From Cenococcum geophilum 1.58 (Eukaryota; Ascomycota; Dothideomycetes; Gloniales; Gloniaceae): 64,000 nucleotides of DNA. Location: positions 620,001 to 684,000 of the forward strand of contig KV748238.1 in the NCBI GenBank assembly GCA_001692895.1. The letters run 5' to 3'. The notes under the pieces were generated by a model. It was given only the letters and a program-made list of their open reading frames with translations, searched no databases and was not told where the DNA came from. The first letter of the stretch is position 1, and every line of letters starts with the position of its first letter. Made by a program: the position numbers and the translations under genes. Positions 34,201-45,834 of this stretch are shown here, one piece after another.

Positions 34201-35180
34201 TGCGTAAATAATATGTATAATATATATAGAGTACCTAAAGATAAAAACTAAAAGTATCTAAAAAGAATATATTAAATAACGGATAAGGCAAAATATAGAA
34301 ATACTAAGTATATATATAGTTAGCACCTAGTAAAAGTATAAAGCTAAGGGGACTTAATACTTTAACTAGGAAGATTCCTTATAGAAAAATACCTAGATAG
34401 ATAATAGTGGTGGGAATGCTTAGAGAATATATATCTATAGTATATTAAGGATAAAAAGCAAACTAAGTATTAGCTAAAAGTAGACTAAATATAAATAGGA
34501 TTAAGCAGCTAATAGTTAGGAAAAGTAGAGACCTATAAAACTAGAGGGAACTAGTAGTAAAGCCTTAAACCCTTAAAGGAATTTAAGAATAATACCTAAA
34601 TTTATAAGTTAAGTGGCAAGATTAATAGTTTAAAGCATTAATAGATAGTAAAGCAATAAGGAACTATATATTACTAGCAGCAGTTAAAAGAATAGGGTTA
34701 CTATATAGGAAAAAGGAGTATCTTTACCTATTAGTAATAATTTTAGGAGATCCGATAGCCTATAGAGGAGGTATTATTAACCTTAAAATAGGACCTATTT
34801 AGTTAACTATTAAAAGGAGATAGATTAAGATGTCTTTTAATATATTACTATTAGGGAATAATAAGGCAGTACTAGGAATGCCTTAGTTATAGAAATATAA
34901 TCTAAAAATTAATTAGGTTAGGTTAAGTTAATATTAAAGATACTTAACGCCGTAAGATATAATAATAAGCTAAGTTAGTATAGTACTAAGTTGGAGCAAT
35001 ATATAAAGAGACTAAGTAAGGCTTAAGTTATATACTAAAAAGATACCATAAGTATAGCAAGAAACTATAATGACTAGAAAGTAAAAAGCTATTAAAGTAT
35101 ATAGTATAGAACTATAAGATAGAATTAAAACTAAAAATAAGTCTAAGGTTCTTTCTAATCTATAAACTTACTAAAGAAGA

Positions 35181-35193
35181 AGGTAGAGCATTA
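35181..35193. repeat. LINE-2 target-site duplication, left copy (AGGTAGAGCATTA)
   Basis: The 13 bases AGGTAGAGCATTA recur exactly at 40465-40477. Removing the insert and one copy restores the Gypsy-2 RT reading (EGRAL-KEFI). Confidence 0.93.
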
Positions 35194-35249
35194 ATAATAA
35201 TAATAATAAATTCAATTTACCGCCCGTCCCGGTCCCCCTAGTGGGTCCA

Positions 35250-38200
35250 CGCAGGCTAATACCTTCTATAGGAAAAACTCTAACTTAGAGAAAACCCCAC
35301 CTCGGGCCGCGCTGGAGAGATGGCAGCGTTCCGACATCGAAGCGCTGGCGACTCGCCTTCTACCTGCCTTTAAGTCTGCATATTAAGCTAACTAGCCGCG
35401 CTTCGCGGACAATCTTACTCTACCCCCTTCTTTCCTTATTCTTTTATCCTTATTCTTTTACTAGTCCTCTAGGCTTTAAAAGGGCTAGTATCCACTTATA
35501 TCCTCTATATCTATTACCTTTACTACCTAAAACTGGGGTAAAACACCTAACTGTACCAGCCATTTTGCTGCTACTTAGGCGCTTTCTTTATTATTTAAAA
35601 CATCCTAAAGGCGTTTAGAGGCGCATTTTGCTATAAAGTCCGCCCTTTAGTAGTGTGGACACTAGAGCAGCATATAGTGGACTATCTGCCTTATCTAGCC
35701 ACATTTACACCGTGGGAGAACCGCTAGTATACTAACGGATACAAGCCATATATTAAGCCCTATTACCTCTATACAAAGGAGAAATAGTACTATAGCCTCT
35801 ACTTTTATTAGGTCTTCATATAATGGGATTATAGGTTTCCCCTATGGGGTCTTCTATATAGTTTCTGTGCGGTCTTTAACCTTTGCCTACCACCGTCGTC
35901 GCCATTCTAAATCTACCCATTTCGCGATAAAGGTGGTTACCTGCCTTTAGTGCTGGTGACCTCCTATACAGTAGCGGCGCTCCGCCTACGCTCTGCCGGT
36001 GTTCCGCTGGCCATACTTACGGGGGTTTATTACAGCTTCCCGCTCTATATAATCCTTTTAGTGCGCAAGGAAGCCTTATATCTCATTTTTATAGTCCTTT
36101 ACGCGTTCCCTAAGCGCTTCTAATAGTACTAGTGGCCGTTTTATTTTTTGCTAGTGCTTTACTAATATATTCCAGATACCGTTAAGTGCCTCTACTAATT
36201 CCTTTTCTACCCTATTAGAGGCCGTCTTAGCGGCTCTTTAGAGGGCTATCGTTTCAATATAGAGTTGGATTAGGGGAATAGCCGCTTCCTTCTCCATTAC
36301 AGCTATTAGTGTTTACTAATATGCCCCTATAACCCTACGGAGACACTAGTTCTGGACTTTCTATAGTAGTTTAAGCAAGCTTTTCGCTAGCGTTCCGCCG
36401 TCGTCCCATACTCCCCACACTTAGGCGCTATATAGTATTACTAGTCGGACGGTGGCTGTATATAGGAGGCGTAAGCGGCGCATTAATGGGCCCTATATAG
36501 ACGCGGTAATCCTTAACATCGCTTTAAAGGCTACTAAGCCCTTACTCGCGGCCTTTTTAACCTATTCTTTCCATTAGAGCTTAGGGTCTACCCAGATCCT
36601 TAGGACTCGCATACTAGTTTTCTAAAGGGCTATCTCGCAGCCAGCGATACGCACGGTAGACGCAAGGTCTACGGTGGCGTGGCGCCGTTGCCTTATAAAG
36701 TGCATAAGCTAGTACTTTTTAGGGGCGAACGCCGCCCCGTGTTAATTTACCTATACAGCGCAGCAGTTATAGGCGGCCTCTAATCATTAACAGTTCTCTG
36801 CCGCGGAGTCCCCCTAGGTAATAAAGTTTGTGTCGTCTATAAAGCTAAACCCTAGCGTGCCGCTATTAGGGCGCTAGAATTCCTTTAACAGCTCTAATAT
36901 AAAAAAGAGGAATAAGATTAGTGATAAGGGTAACCCCTAGGGAATACCTGTCTATATCTAGATCTAGTTGCTCTTATATCCTATAAACTTAATACGGGTT
37001 TTATGTGCTGTTAGGAAGCTTTATATAAAGTCTATAAGCCACTTTAGAAAGCCTTTTCTTTTTAGAATATGGAGGAGCCTTTTATAGGAGACGTTGTTAA
37101 ATACCCCTGCTAAGTCTAGGCTTAGCATTAACACCACACACCTACGGCGCGTTTACCACGCCGTCTATACGTAAGAGCTAAGCAGTCCTACTGCTAATAG
37201 TGTGGATTATTTACGCCTTACTCCCATCTAGTTTTAAGGGAGTAGCCTATACTCCTCCGCAGCCTTAGATATAATATTAGCTACATACTTTTCTAGGACT
37301 TTTACTAGCGTGTTTTTAAGGGCAATTGGTCTATAGCTGCCTAAGAGAGAGTAGTCTTTCTTTCCTTCTTTACGTAATACTATAGTTATAGATTCTTTAA
37401 GGCTTTCTGGTATTATTCCGCTAGCAAAGCAATAACTAGCTGCTTCTACTAAATCTTTTATAATAACTGGGGCAACTACTTTAAGGACCTTATTTGGTAT
37501 ACTATCTAGCCCTAGGGCTTTTCTATTTAGAAGACTCCTAATAAGCTTACTGATTTCTTCTATTAAGATAGTAGGGCTAATATTAAGCACATTTTATTCC
37601 CTTATTGTCTCTATATCGCTAAGGTCTACTATTCTAGTTTTAGGAAAGAACTTAGCTGTAAGGATATTAGCCTTTATAATATTATTGTCTATTAAGGGAT
37701 CTTTAGTAGACCTCCTAAGGTCTAGTAGATAGGGGTCCGCCTTTACTACGCTTGCTTTTCTACTCTATTTTAATAGAGTCCAAAGTCCCTTATTATATAG
37801 TTTTAACTAGTCTTTAGTAAGTTTATAAACAAAGCGTCTCTAGTTATTATAACTAACTCTCCTAGTCTCTTTTTATAGTTGGTTATTTAATACTAAATAT
37901 CTTTAGTGGTCCTTGGGGTTATTATAAGCTTAGAGCTATTGTCGCGCCTATTAGGCGCCGGCGTGGAGCTATATAGCCTATGGCGACTATTCTTAACAGG
38001 CCTACCGGCTAGGCTGTGCTTATAGGTAGTATTCTTTAAGTACTTATTTAATCCCTTCCTAAAGGGCTTAAAAGGGGTCTTTAGATATAGTCCAGTTAAG
38101 CTCCTAGATGCTTTAGAGAAAGCCCTATAAGTTTAGCTTCTTAAGGGCGAGGCGCTAGCGTTCCGCTAGCGGATAGCTGGCGTTATTAATTTAGATGCGG

Positions 38201-38890
38201 ATTGGTATATAGTCTCTTATAAGGGCCTATTCCTCAACTATACCACAAAAGTTAACTTTTCTGTATAAATCTAGTGATATAAACATAAGGTCTATTACAC
38301 TCTCCTATTACCCTCTTTTCCATATAGGCTCTCCTTTTAGTGTGGCGAGTACTAGGCCTCTAGCATCGGTTTCGGCCAAAAGGCGTTCCACCTACTCTTC
38401 GCTGGCTATATGCTTTCCGCCCTATATTAGGTAGTAGGCGTTAAAGTTACCTAAGAGTATAATTTCTCCCTTGGCTTCCTTAATAGCCATTTTAACCTTA
38501 GGCTATGCCCTAATCTAAGGGCTATCTTCGCGCGGGTTATAAATATTAATAATTATAGCCTTTAGCCCCTTTAGGCGTACCTAGAGGGCTACGGTAAAGG
38601 GGCCGTACTATCTACGCTTCTAATACATAGCGTTAATATTCCGGCTAATTATAAAGTAGACCTTTATTATAGGGAGAGCGTTATATATAAGTGTGAATCC
38701 CCTAGGGCAGTATATCAATTTAGTATATCTATTATATACCAGCTCTTAAATTATAAGGACCTAGTAGTCCGCCAACATAACGCTATTAAAGAAGGGGTAA
38801 CACGCCCCTTAGTTTACATTTCCGCAGTTATACTAGATAATTATACACTTACTTATTTAAAGTAGGTGTAGGCTCATCTATATCTATATC
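35250..38890 (-). pseudogene. LINE-2 ORF2: endonuclease and reverse transcriptase
   Basis: Reading the minus strand from about 38890 gives, in the endonuclease, RGFTLIYNALPIIKVYF, LLGNFNAYYLI (from LGDFNA, Asp now Asn) and SVIDLMFIS. The RT contains the only long open piece, 37590-37234 (118 codons), with IRSLLNRKALGLDSIPNKVL, IIPESLKESITIVLRKEGKK and YRPIALKNTLVKVLEK. Next come LSLDLAGVFNNVS (former AFDNV), TGIP and the catalytic GFSFIDDTNFI with both Asp codons intact (GACGAC complement at 36832-36837). Downstream RLYTATVRLVILYSA and VWGVWDDGG are typical thumb/post-RT blocks. RIP stops are scattered throughout. Confidence 0.88.
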
Positions 38891-38904
38891 CTATTCCTCT
38901 TCAT

Positions 38905-40440
38905 TTTCGCTATTAACTATTATCGCTCTATTAGCGCGAAGCTGGAGCCTTAATTATAATCTGTCTCTGCTTGCTATTTTAATAAAAGATAGTTTACCTA
39001 GTCCCCGTTTAAGTGGTTATTCTTAGGTCCCTAAATAAAATATTTCCTATCCTCTTTTCTTATTAGTGCTAATTATAAGGTTTCTTGGTATTAAGGGTTA
39101 GTATATTATTTCTACGGCTTCTTATATACGGAGTAACTGCGTTAAAAGGGCTATCCTCTTTATTTAGATACCTTTAAGGTAGCTTTAAAAGGTCCTATAC
39201 TCTTTTCTTTACTATACTTTATAGGCTTTACCGTAGTTAGTATAGGATACCCTTTCCTTAGGGCAATTTATGGTGTTATATAGTCCCGCACATTACCTAT
39301 ATTTTATTTACTTTCCGTATACGCTTTATATATACCCCCATTAATTATAGCGGTAGTATTACTTTATAATTACGCTATTCTTAAATAGCCTAGTCTTAAA
39401 AAGCTAGGATTTAATAACTATCCCGCTTTTTATAATCTTTTGCTAAATTACTTAGGTTAGGACGCTAATTATAATTATTCCCCTAGTCTTCTTAGGTTCT
39501 CTTTAGGCGCTACTAGAGTTTGCCTAGCGTTTCGCCTACGCTTTAGGGTTATATAGCTATTAAATCCGGCTAATAGCTATCCTAGGCATAAGGCGCTTTA
39601 TAGCTTCATAAATGGATTAAGTTAATTCTAAATTATCTACGTCCCTTCTGCTATTAATTAGAGTCTTAAGCGGGACTCCCGGTACTTCTAGGAGATAATC
39701 TTTCCTTAGTATCCTAAGTCCTAGCGCGTCTAGCCCGTTTAGGATTTAGTCCTTTATTGTTTGGGAGGGGATATAGACATCTACGTCCCTACTATTAAGG
39801 GTGCGTACGGCGTATACGCTTAGTATTATTCTCTAAATAGTCTTAAGAAGCTCCCCTAGTTCGTGGCCCTGGGGCTCCTTAAGCCGGACGCGTACACTCG
39901 CTCTCTATGGTGCCGCGACTGCGTTTACCGTGCGGGCCGCCTACGCAGCGACGGCTGCCTAGGTTTAGACCTGTACTAGGGGAACTCCTAGGCCTAGGGG
40001 TCCTCCTTTACGCGTTTCTTTTTGGATTTTTTTAATACTAGCTTTAATTCGGTTAAGCTAGGCCTTAGTCTCTTGTTCTTAGGTTGTCTAGGGGACTAGA
40101 CGCGTTAAGAGGGCTTTAATATACTATATTGCCTCTTAGACCGAGGCAAGTATCTAGTGCCGTAGAGTTTTTTCCTCCTCTTTTATAAGATCGTCTTTAA
40201 TTTATTTAAGTATTTCCTTTAGTTTTTGCTATTGCTAGCAGCTGTCCTTTTCGCGTTATTGCCCACCTGGTTTATGGTTCGGCTCCCGCGCGTTATAACT
40301 CTCGCAACTCTAGTAGGGAGCCTACGCCCCTCCGTCATCCCCTATGCTCTAGATAGGGGGCGGCGTGGTTTTATAGGGTTTCTCGGTGCGGGGAATAGGA
40401 TTCCGATATTAGGTTGCTTTATTAAGTGGTTTTTAGGCTA
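38905..40440 (-). pseudogene. LINE-2 ORF1, poorly resolved
   Basis: This is the position of ORF1 upstream of the endonuclease on the minus strand. The beginning reads NPIP.TEKPYKTTPPPI and is Pro/Lys-rich. Charged segments follow, but I could not place clear CCHC knuckles. The plus-strand open frame at 40226-40441 is antisense to it. Assignment rests on position within a full-length LINE. Confidence 0.5.
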
Positions 40441-43199
40441 GTTTTGCTGCTGTTACGGCTTTTTAGGTAGAGCATTAAAAGAGTTTATCTAGGAAAATCT
40501 ATAAAAGGGATATATTAGACTATTGCAGTTATTAGTAGGTTATCTAGTACTATTTATACTAAAGAAAAATAGTAAACTAAGGCTGTGTATTAACTATAGA
40601 CAGTTAAATAGCATTACTAGAAAGGATAAATATCCTTTACCCTTAATTAGTAAGATCTAAAATAAGATAAGTAATATATAAATCTTTATAAAGATAGATT
40701 TAAGATAGGCGTACTATTAAATTAGGATTAAGGAAGGCGACAAATAAAAAGCAGCCTTTAGATTAAAAGAAGGACTATATAAACTATTAGTTATGCAATT
40801 TAGGCTTATAAATATACTAGTATCGTTCTAGAAGCGTATTAATAATATATTAAAAGAATACTTAGATAAATTTGGTATAGTATATCTTAATAATATTATT
40901 ATCTACTTAATAATGGAGGAAGAGCACGGAGAATATATTAAATAGGTTTTAAAGAGACTATAGGAAGAACAGATACTAGTAGCAATTAAGAAATATAAGT
41001 TCTTTATAAGGAAGACTAATTTTGTTAAATTTATTATTAAACTAGGCTAACTTAGTATAGATCTAAAGAAGATTAAGGCTATAGTAAATTGGTAGGAACT
41101 AGAGAACATTATATAGTTAAAATCGTTTTTAGGGTTTTGTAATTACTGTAGAAGGTTTATAGCGTAATAGTTAAAGGATATTAAGCTATTTACGTAATTA
41201 ACAAAGAAAGAGGAACTATAGGTATAGGGGGAAGAATAGTAAAAATTATTTAAATAAGTTAAGGAATTGTTTACCTAAGAGTTAGTTCTTAAGATCTATT
41301 AACTAGAACTAGAAACAATTATAAAAATAAATATATTAGACTATATACTAGGGGCGTACTTTATATAAAAATATTAAAATAAATAGCACCTAGTGGTATA
41401 CTATAGTTGGAAGATAACACCACTAGAGTTAAACTATAATATCTATAATAAGAAGTTATTAGGTATAGTTACAGTATTAAAGAAATAAAGAGCATTTTTA
41501 TAAGGCATAGAAAAACTATTTATAGTTAAAATAGATTATAAAAACCTAATAGGATTCCTAATAATAAAGGAACTTAACTAAAGATAGGTTAGATAGGTAA
41601 AGATACTTATAGAATACTATTTTAAGATTTAGTATATTAAGGGTACAGATAATATAAGAGTAGATGCTTTAAGTTAAAAGGCTAAACTATAAAATAATAA
41701 AAAGCTATTTGGGGCTTTACTATAAAAAGATATAGACGGTTTAATTAGGTTTAATTATCTAAAGATTATAGTAACTTAAAAAGAACTAGAAAGAGTTTAT
41801 AAGTTACCAGAAAGCTTTTAAGTATAAAGAATTCTAAAAGTATAGCTAAAAAATCTATAGATAGATATATACAAATACTAGGAAGTAAAGTATATCCTAA
41901 AAAGCATAGTAGAGTAATTTATAGTAGATTTCTATAAAGGAATAACTTAAGGATATAATAGAGCCATAGGCTTAGTATTAAAACTCTAAAAGGAGTATAT
42001 TATAGATAGAATCTAAGGCTTAGTATAGAAAGTTACTAAAGAATATTTAGATTGCTAAAGAAATAAACTAATAAGGTATAAGCTATATAGAGGGCTATAA
42101 CCTATTAAAATACCAGAGAGACTATAGGAGGTTATATTATAGAACTTTATTATTAAGTTGTTAAAATTAAGAGATTCTATTATCGAATAAGATTACAACG
42201 TAATTTTAGTAATAGTAGATAAGCTTATAAAGTAGGCATACTTTATAGCGTATACAGAAGAAATATTAGCAGAAGATATTACTAAAATCTATATTAAGGA
42301 AGTATTTGTAAAATATGGAGCACTAAGTAAAATTATATTAAATAGAGATCTAAGATTTATAGCAGCATTTTAAGAGGTATTTTTAGCGGAATAAGAAGTT
42401 GGAGCAGTAACTTTTACTATATATTATCCGCAGACAAACAGTTAAATAAAAAGATTAAATTAGATACTAAAGCAGTATTTAAGATACTATATTAATTACG
42501 TATAGAATAATTAGGTATTATTACTACTAGTTATATAGTTTATATATAATATAATACCTTAAGAAGGAATAGGTATATTACTATTTAAGGCGAATTATAG
42601 ATATAAGCTAAGAATATCGTTATTACTAAAATAAGCAAAGAAAATAAGTAGTATAGCTAAGAAAAGAATAAAGACGTTAATAAATCTTTATGCAGACCTT
42701 ATAGAATTAGNAAAGAAAGTATAAAAAANAATAAAAANGTACTATAATACTAAGANATCTAAGGNACTAGATCTTAAGGAGGGAGATAAAGTATAGCTAC
42801 TATATAAAAATTTTAAGAGTTAATAACTAAGTAAGAAGTTAGACTATATCAGACTAGAATCTTTTAAAATTATTTAAAGGATTTTACTAGTTATATTTAA
42901 GTTAAACCTACTAGCTAAAATAAAAATCTACCCTATATAGTATATCGCAATACTAGAGCTAGTATATAGGAATATTTAGCTATTAGTCTATAAAGCAGAC
43001 ACGTATAAAGGGCAAGAAAAAGATAAATAATAAGTTTTAAAGATTATTAGCTATAAGACTATTAATAATAAAATATAGTATAAGGTAAAGTAAATAGGCT
43101 ATAACGAGACTACCTAGGAGCTACTAGAGAATTTAAAAAACGCTATAGAAAAGGTATAGGAGTATTAGAAGAGATTAGGTTAGGTAGTATTAATAAAGA

Positions 43200-43923
43200 A
43201 GAATTACTAAAAAATAAGTCACCTAAGGGGGACTTAAAAAGAGTAGTTGCCAAACTACTTAGATCTATTTTCTTCTCGGCCAGAAAAAAGTCTATTCTTT
43301 TATTATTAAATTCCTATAAACCCTATTTTATAAGTTTTTACTCCTTAAAACGCACCTTCTTATACACCTTCTTAAGATGGATTAACTAAGTAGATGCCGT
43401 AAGATAAGACTTAAGGGCCCTTTGCTAAGTATCGGCCGCCTCCTATTCTACGTTATAGAAACGGCGTAACTCCGCTAGAGTAATAAATAGTTTATTATCT
43501 AGCTTTATAGTAGCAGATTAAATATAAAACCCTAAGATAAATTAATTAGGGAACTAGACGACTATTAAAAGTAATAAGTTACATATATTTAGTATTAGAG
43601 ATAGAGTAAACATTATAGGATAAATAAATATTTACTTTAGTGCACTCTAAGTAAGAGGATAGTTATCGCGAAGATAGGTTTACCAATATAATATAAACTA
43701 ACCCTTTTTTTAAATAGCGAGAATATGGAGACGGTATAATCTTACTAAGAGATAATATTATAGCGACAGTGCGAGCACGATAAAGAGTTAAAGAAGAAGA
43801 AATTACTTTAGGTATAATAAGCAATAATATTAACGAAATTAATTAGACGGATATTATACCTCTAGTAAATAACTTAGAGATATTAGGAATCTTTAAGGAT
43901 AAAAATAAAAAGGAGGGAGATAG
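43200..43923 (+). other. Gypsy-2 3' untranslated region and polypurine tract
   Basis: A non-coding, AT-rich stretch between the chromodomain and the 3' LTR. AAAAAGGAGGGAGATAG (43907-43923) directly before the LTR is the polypurine tract. Its sequence and that of 43590-43900 match the equivalent parts of Gypsy-3 (45706-45818 and 47617-47831). Confidence 0.75.
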
Positions 43924-44347
43924 TGTTACGGACGCTTTAAGTATAATATTATAACTACTTAGGGAAGAGCTAAAAGAAGCTAGTTAGTTAATATAAGTAT
44001 AGTTTAGGATAGAGCCAATAGAACTATATAATAAGGAATAGTAACTAAGGTTATATAATATAATCTATATAATTTATATAATTTATAAGATCTATAATAG
44101 AGCAGATAGAATATATGTATATTACGTATAAAAAGGATTTTATAGAAGTATGGTTATATATTTAAGGACCCTTAATCCCTACCTAGATAGTTCCTTCCTT
44201 ATAGTAATTTTTAGAATATAATTGGAGTTAATCTGTTAGGCAACCACTCCACCAGTTATTATTACGTTGTTAACTTTAATTTATATTACCTACACACTTA
44301 GCCTAATAACGAGCCCATTGTAGTTCCTGCTATAAGGTTCCGTTATA
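43924..44347 (+). repeat. Gypsy-2 3' LTR
   Basis: It is 424 bp, TGTTACGGAC...TCCGTTATA. The 5' copy ends TCCGTTACA. The first and last nine bases are mutually inverted (TGTTACGGA / TCCGTTACA, one mismatch). Confidence 0.9.
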
Positions 44348-44864
44348 TATACGCGAGGTATACGTAAAAGTACGGGACTCTCCTATAGAGGCCCCTACGG
44401 TGGGGTTTTATAATAACTATAGAACTTAAAAAACGTTATAGGAAATATATAGGATTATTAAAAGAAAATAGATTAGGTAATATGAAGAAGGAGCTAAAAT
44501 TAAAAGGATAAGCTAAAGGTAATAGATAAGCCAGATTATATAAGGGATCTACTATTAGTATATAAGCTGTTTCCGCCTCCTTTTAATTATAATTCTTTTT
44601 AGCCTTTTTAACCTTAAGGTTATAAAGGCCTTATCTAACTAAATAAAGCTCCTTTAAGCGTACTTTCTTATAAACCTTTATAAGGCGGTTTAGTTAAGCG
44701 TAAGTATCTACTAATTAAGCCTTTAGAGCCTAAGACGCCTTATTAAAACGGCGCTAAATCTTAATAAGGGCTTTAGTTAGCTTACCCTCTACCCTTTTAG
44801 CCGCTATTAATACGTAAGACCCTAAAACAAATTTAATGAGGAACTAGGTAATTATAAAGAATAT

Positions 44865-44872
44865 TAAAATAT
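44865..44872. repeat. Target-site duplication of the MULE-like element, left copy (TAAAATAT)
   Basis: TAAAATAT occurs immediately outside both ends of the element (44865-44872 and 45698-45705). It is 8 bp and a perfect match. Confidence 0.9.
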
Positions 44873-45697
44873 GGCCACTACTAGTTACACACCCCCTAAT
44901 CACTGCGCGTACACCCCCCAATTGATACGCGCACACCCCCCACCTAACAGGCTTAGATCCCTCCTCTTCAGGTTAGAACGTCACGTGTGTGCGTGCGCAA
45001 CTATCGCGCACCCATACCCAAATCAACACCTAGCATTTGCATACTTTTCCCTACATCTACCATGGCTCTCAACCCACCTCCGTTGAAGCTGTACGATTGC
45101 GCAAACTTTGTCCTTAACGATATCAACGAGTCCGCAAAAGGCTAGGGCTATACGGTGTCAAAGTTTCGCGGGCGCGGGCGCGCCCGCGGGAGCAGCTCGC
45201 GGACGACAAGCGGAGGTGGCAGCAGCCAAATTAGTTCGTACACTGCCTCACAAGCCACTACGCAATCCAATCAATCGACTTAGGAGCATTTAAGTAGTAT
45301 TACAAGCGGTATTACAGGTGGCGAGAATGGTGGTAGAAGTAAGACGCCTCTGCAGATGGCTTGCTAAGTGTTGGTAGCAATATTTCACAAGCTTACAGCG
45401 GTTGTGGGGCCTTGCCCTTTCGGCAAAACTTTACTGAGGGGTCCTTTGGCGCATTCCAGCTCTAATTTGAACTCTATAAGTCATACTATAGTTAAAATTA
45501 AGACTTAATTGTGGTGGTATAGTCATAGAAATTGCATTTTAAAGGTTTAATTTTCGCGATGTAGATGCATACAAGTCAAACGCACGTGACGTTCTAACCT
45601 GAAGAGGAAGGATCTAAGCCTGTTAGGTGGGGGGTGTGCGCGTATCAATTGGGGGGTGTACGCGCAGTGATTAGGGGGTGTGTAACTAGTAGTGGCC
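44873..45697 (+). mobile_element. 825-bp non-autonomous DNA element with 115-bp terminal inverted repeats (MULE-like)
   Basis: Inverted repeats of about 115 bp (44873-44987 and 45583-45697) start GGCCACTACTAGTTACAC and differ at about one position. They contain three imperfect 'CACCCCCCA' blocks. An 8-bp duplication flanks the element. Long repeats and an 8-9 bp duplication are typical of Mutator-like elements; hAT would be the alternative. Base composition is near normal and there are few RIP changes, so this is one of the youngest insertions in the window. Confidence 0.88.
45062..45283 (+). pseudogene. Remnant of a MULE-type transposase N-terminus
   Basis: ATG at 45062 begins MALNPPPLKLYDCANFVLND, followed by INESAKG-stop-GYTVSKFRG. 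This resembles the start of fungal MULE/FAR1-like transposases, which have an '...F.....N..AK.QGYAV...R' block. One TAG replaces Gln in that block. After about 35 codons the text becomes Gly/Arg/Ser-rich and ends at a TAG near 45281, so the catalytic domain is absent. This supports a deletion derivative of an autonomous element elsewhere in the genome. The 61-codon frame at 45108-45293 is a shadow. Confidence 0.5.
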
Positions 45698-45834
45698 TAA
45701 AATATATACTTAGTATTAAAGACGGATTAAATATTATAGGATAACCGTATATTTGCTTACGTATACTTAGTATATAAAGAAGGTTAGCAACTAGACGGAG
45801 CCGTAATTATAATATATACTAACTGTTAGGAATA

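Larger units (their letters stand above)
35194..40464 (-). mobile_element. LINE-2: non-LTR retrotransposon on the minus strand
   Basis: It is 5271 bp long with a perfect 13-bp target duplication. Its 3' end, on the left because it runs minus, is a (TTA)n tail seen as ATAATAATAATAATAA at 35194-35209. Its 5' end at 40464 starts directly after the second duplication copy, so it looks full length. Base composition is GC-richer and RIP stops are less dense than in the host Gypsy-2, consistent with later insertion. It differs from LINE-1 in sequence and in tail type. Confidence 0.92.
34600..43200 (+). pseudogene. Gypsy-2 pol: protease, RT, RNase H, integrase, chromodomain (interrupted 35194-40464)
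   Basis: Protease near 34645 retains LIDSKAIRNYIL (from LIDSGA). RT begins at EGRAL (35180s), is cut by LINE-2, and resumes at 40478 with KEFI..NL..GYIR, LFILKKNSKLRLCINYRQLNS and KYPLPLI. The catalytic position at 40883-40900 reads YLNNIIIY, both Asp codons now AAT. Integrase (about 41830-42600) has YYC--NKLIRYK, LNRDLRFIAAF (Asp now Asn) and TFTIYYPQTNS. The C-terminus near 43030-43180 is a chromodomain (VLKIISYKTINNKI, YKVK-x-IGYNETT, ELLENLKNAIEKV). N bases cluster at 42711-42765. All enzyme activities are lost. Confidence 0.85.
31237..44347 (+). mobile_element. Gypsy-2: chromodomain Ty3 element, split by LINE-2
   Basis: LTRs of 423 and 424 bp (31237-31659 and 43924-44347) begin T(G/A)TTACGGAC and end TCCGTTA(C/T)A. 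They contain gag, protease, RT, integrase and a chromodomain, with 5.3 kb of LINE-2 inserted in the RT. RIP is extreme: the RT DD pair is NN, and nucleocapsid Cys and His are Tyr. The five bases flanking the LTRs (TTAAT left, TATAC right) do not match, so the ends may come from recombination or heavy mutation. Confidence 0.88.

Noticed and set aside
40226-40441. 71-codon plus-strand frame
   Set aside because: Antisense to LINE-2 ORF1 at the element's 5' end.
44871-45293. Two short plus-strand frames (71 and 61 codons)
   Set aside because: The first lies in the terminal inverted repeat of the MULE-like element; the second is an out-of-frame shadow of the transposase remnant starting at 45062.
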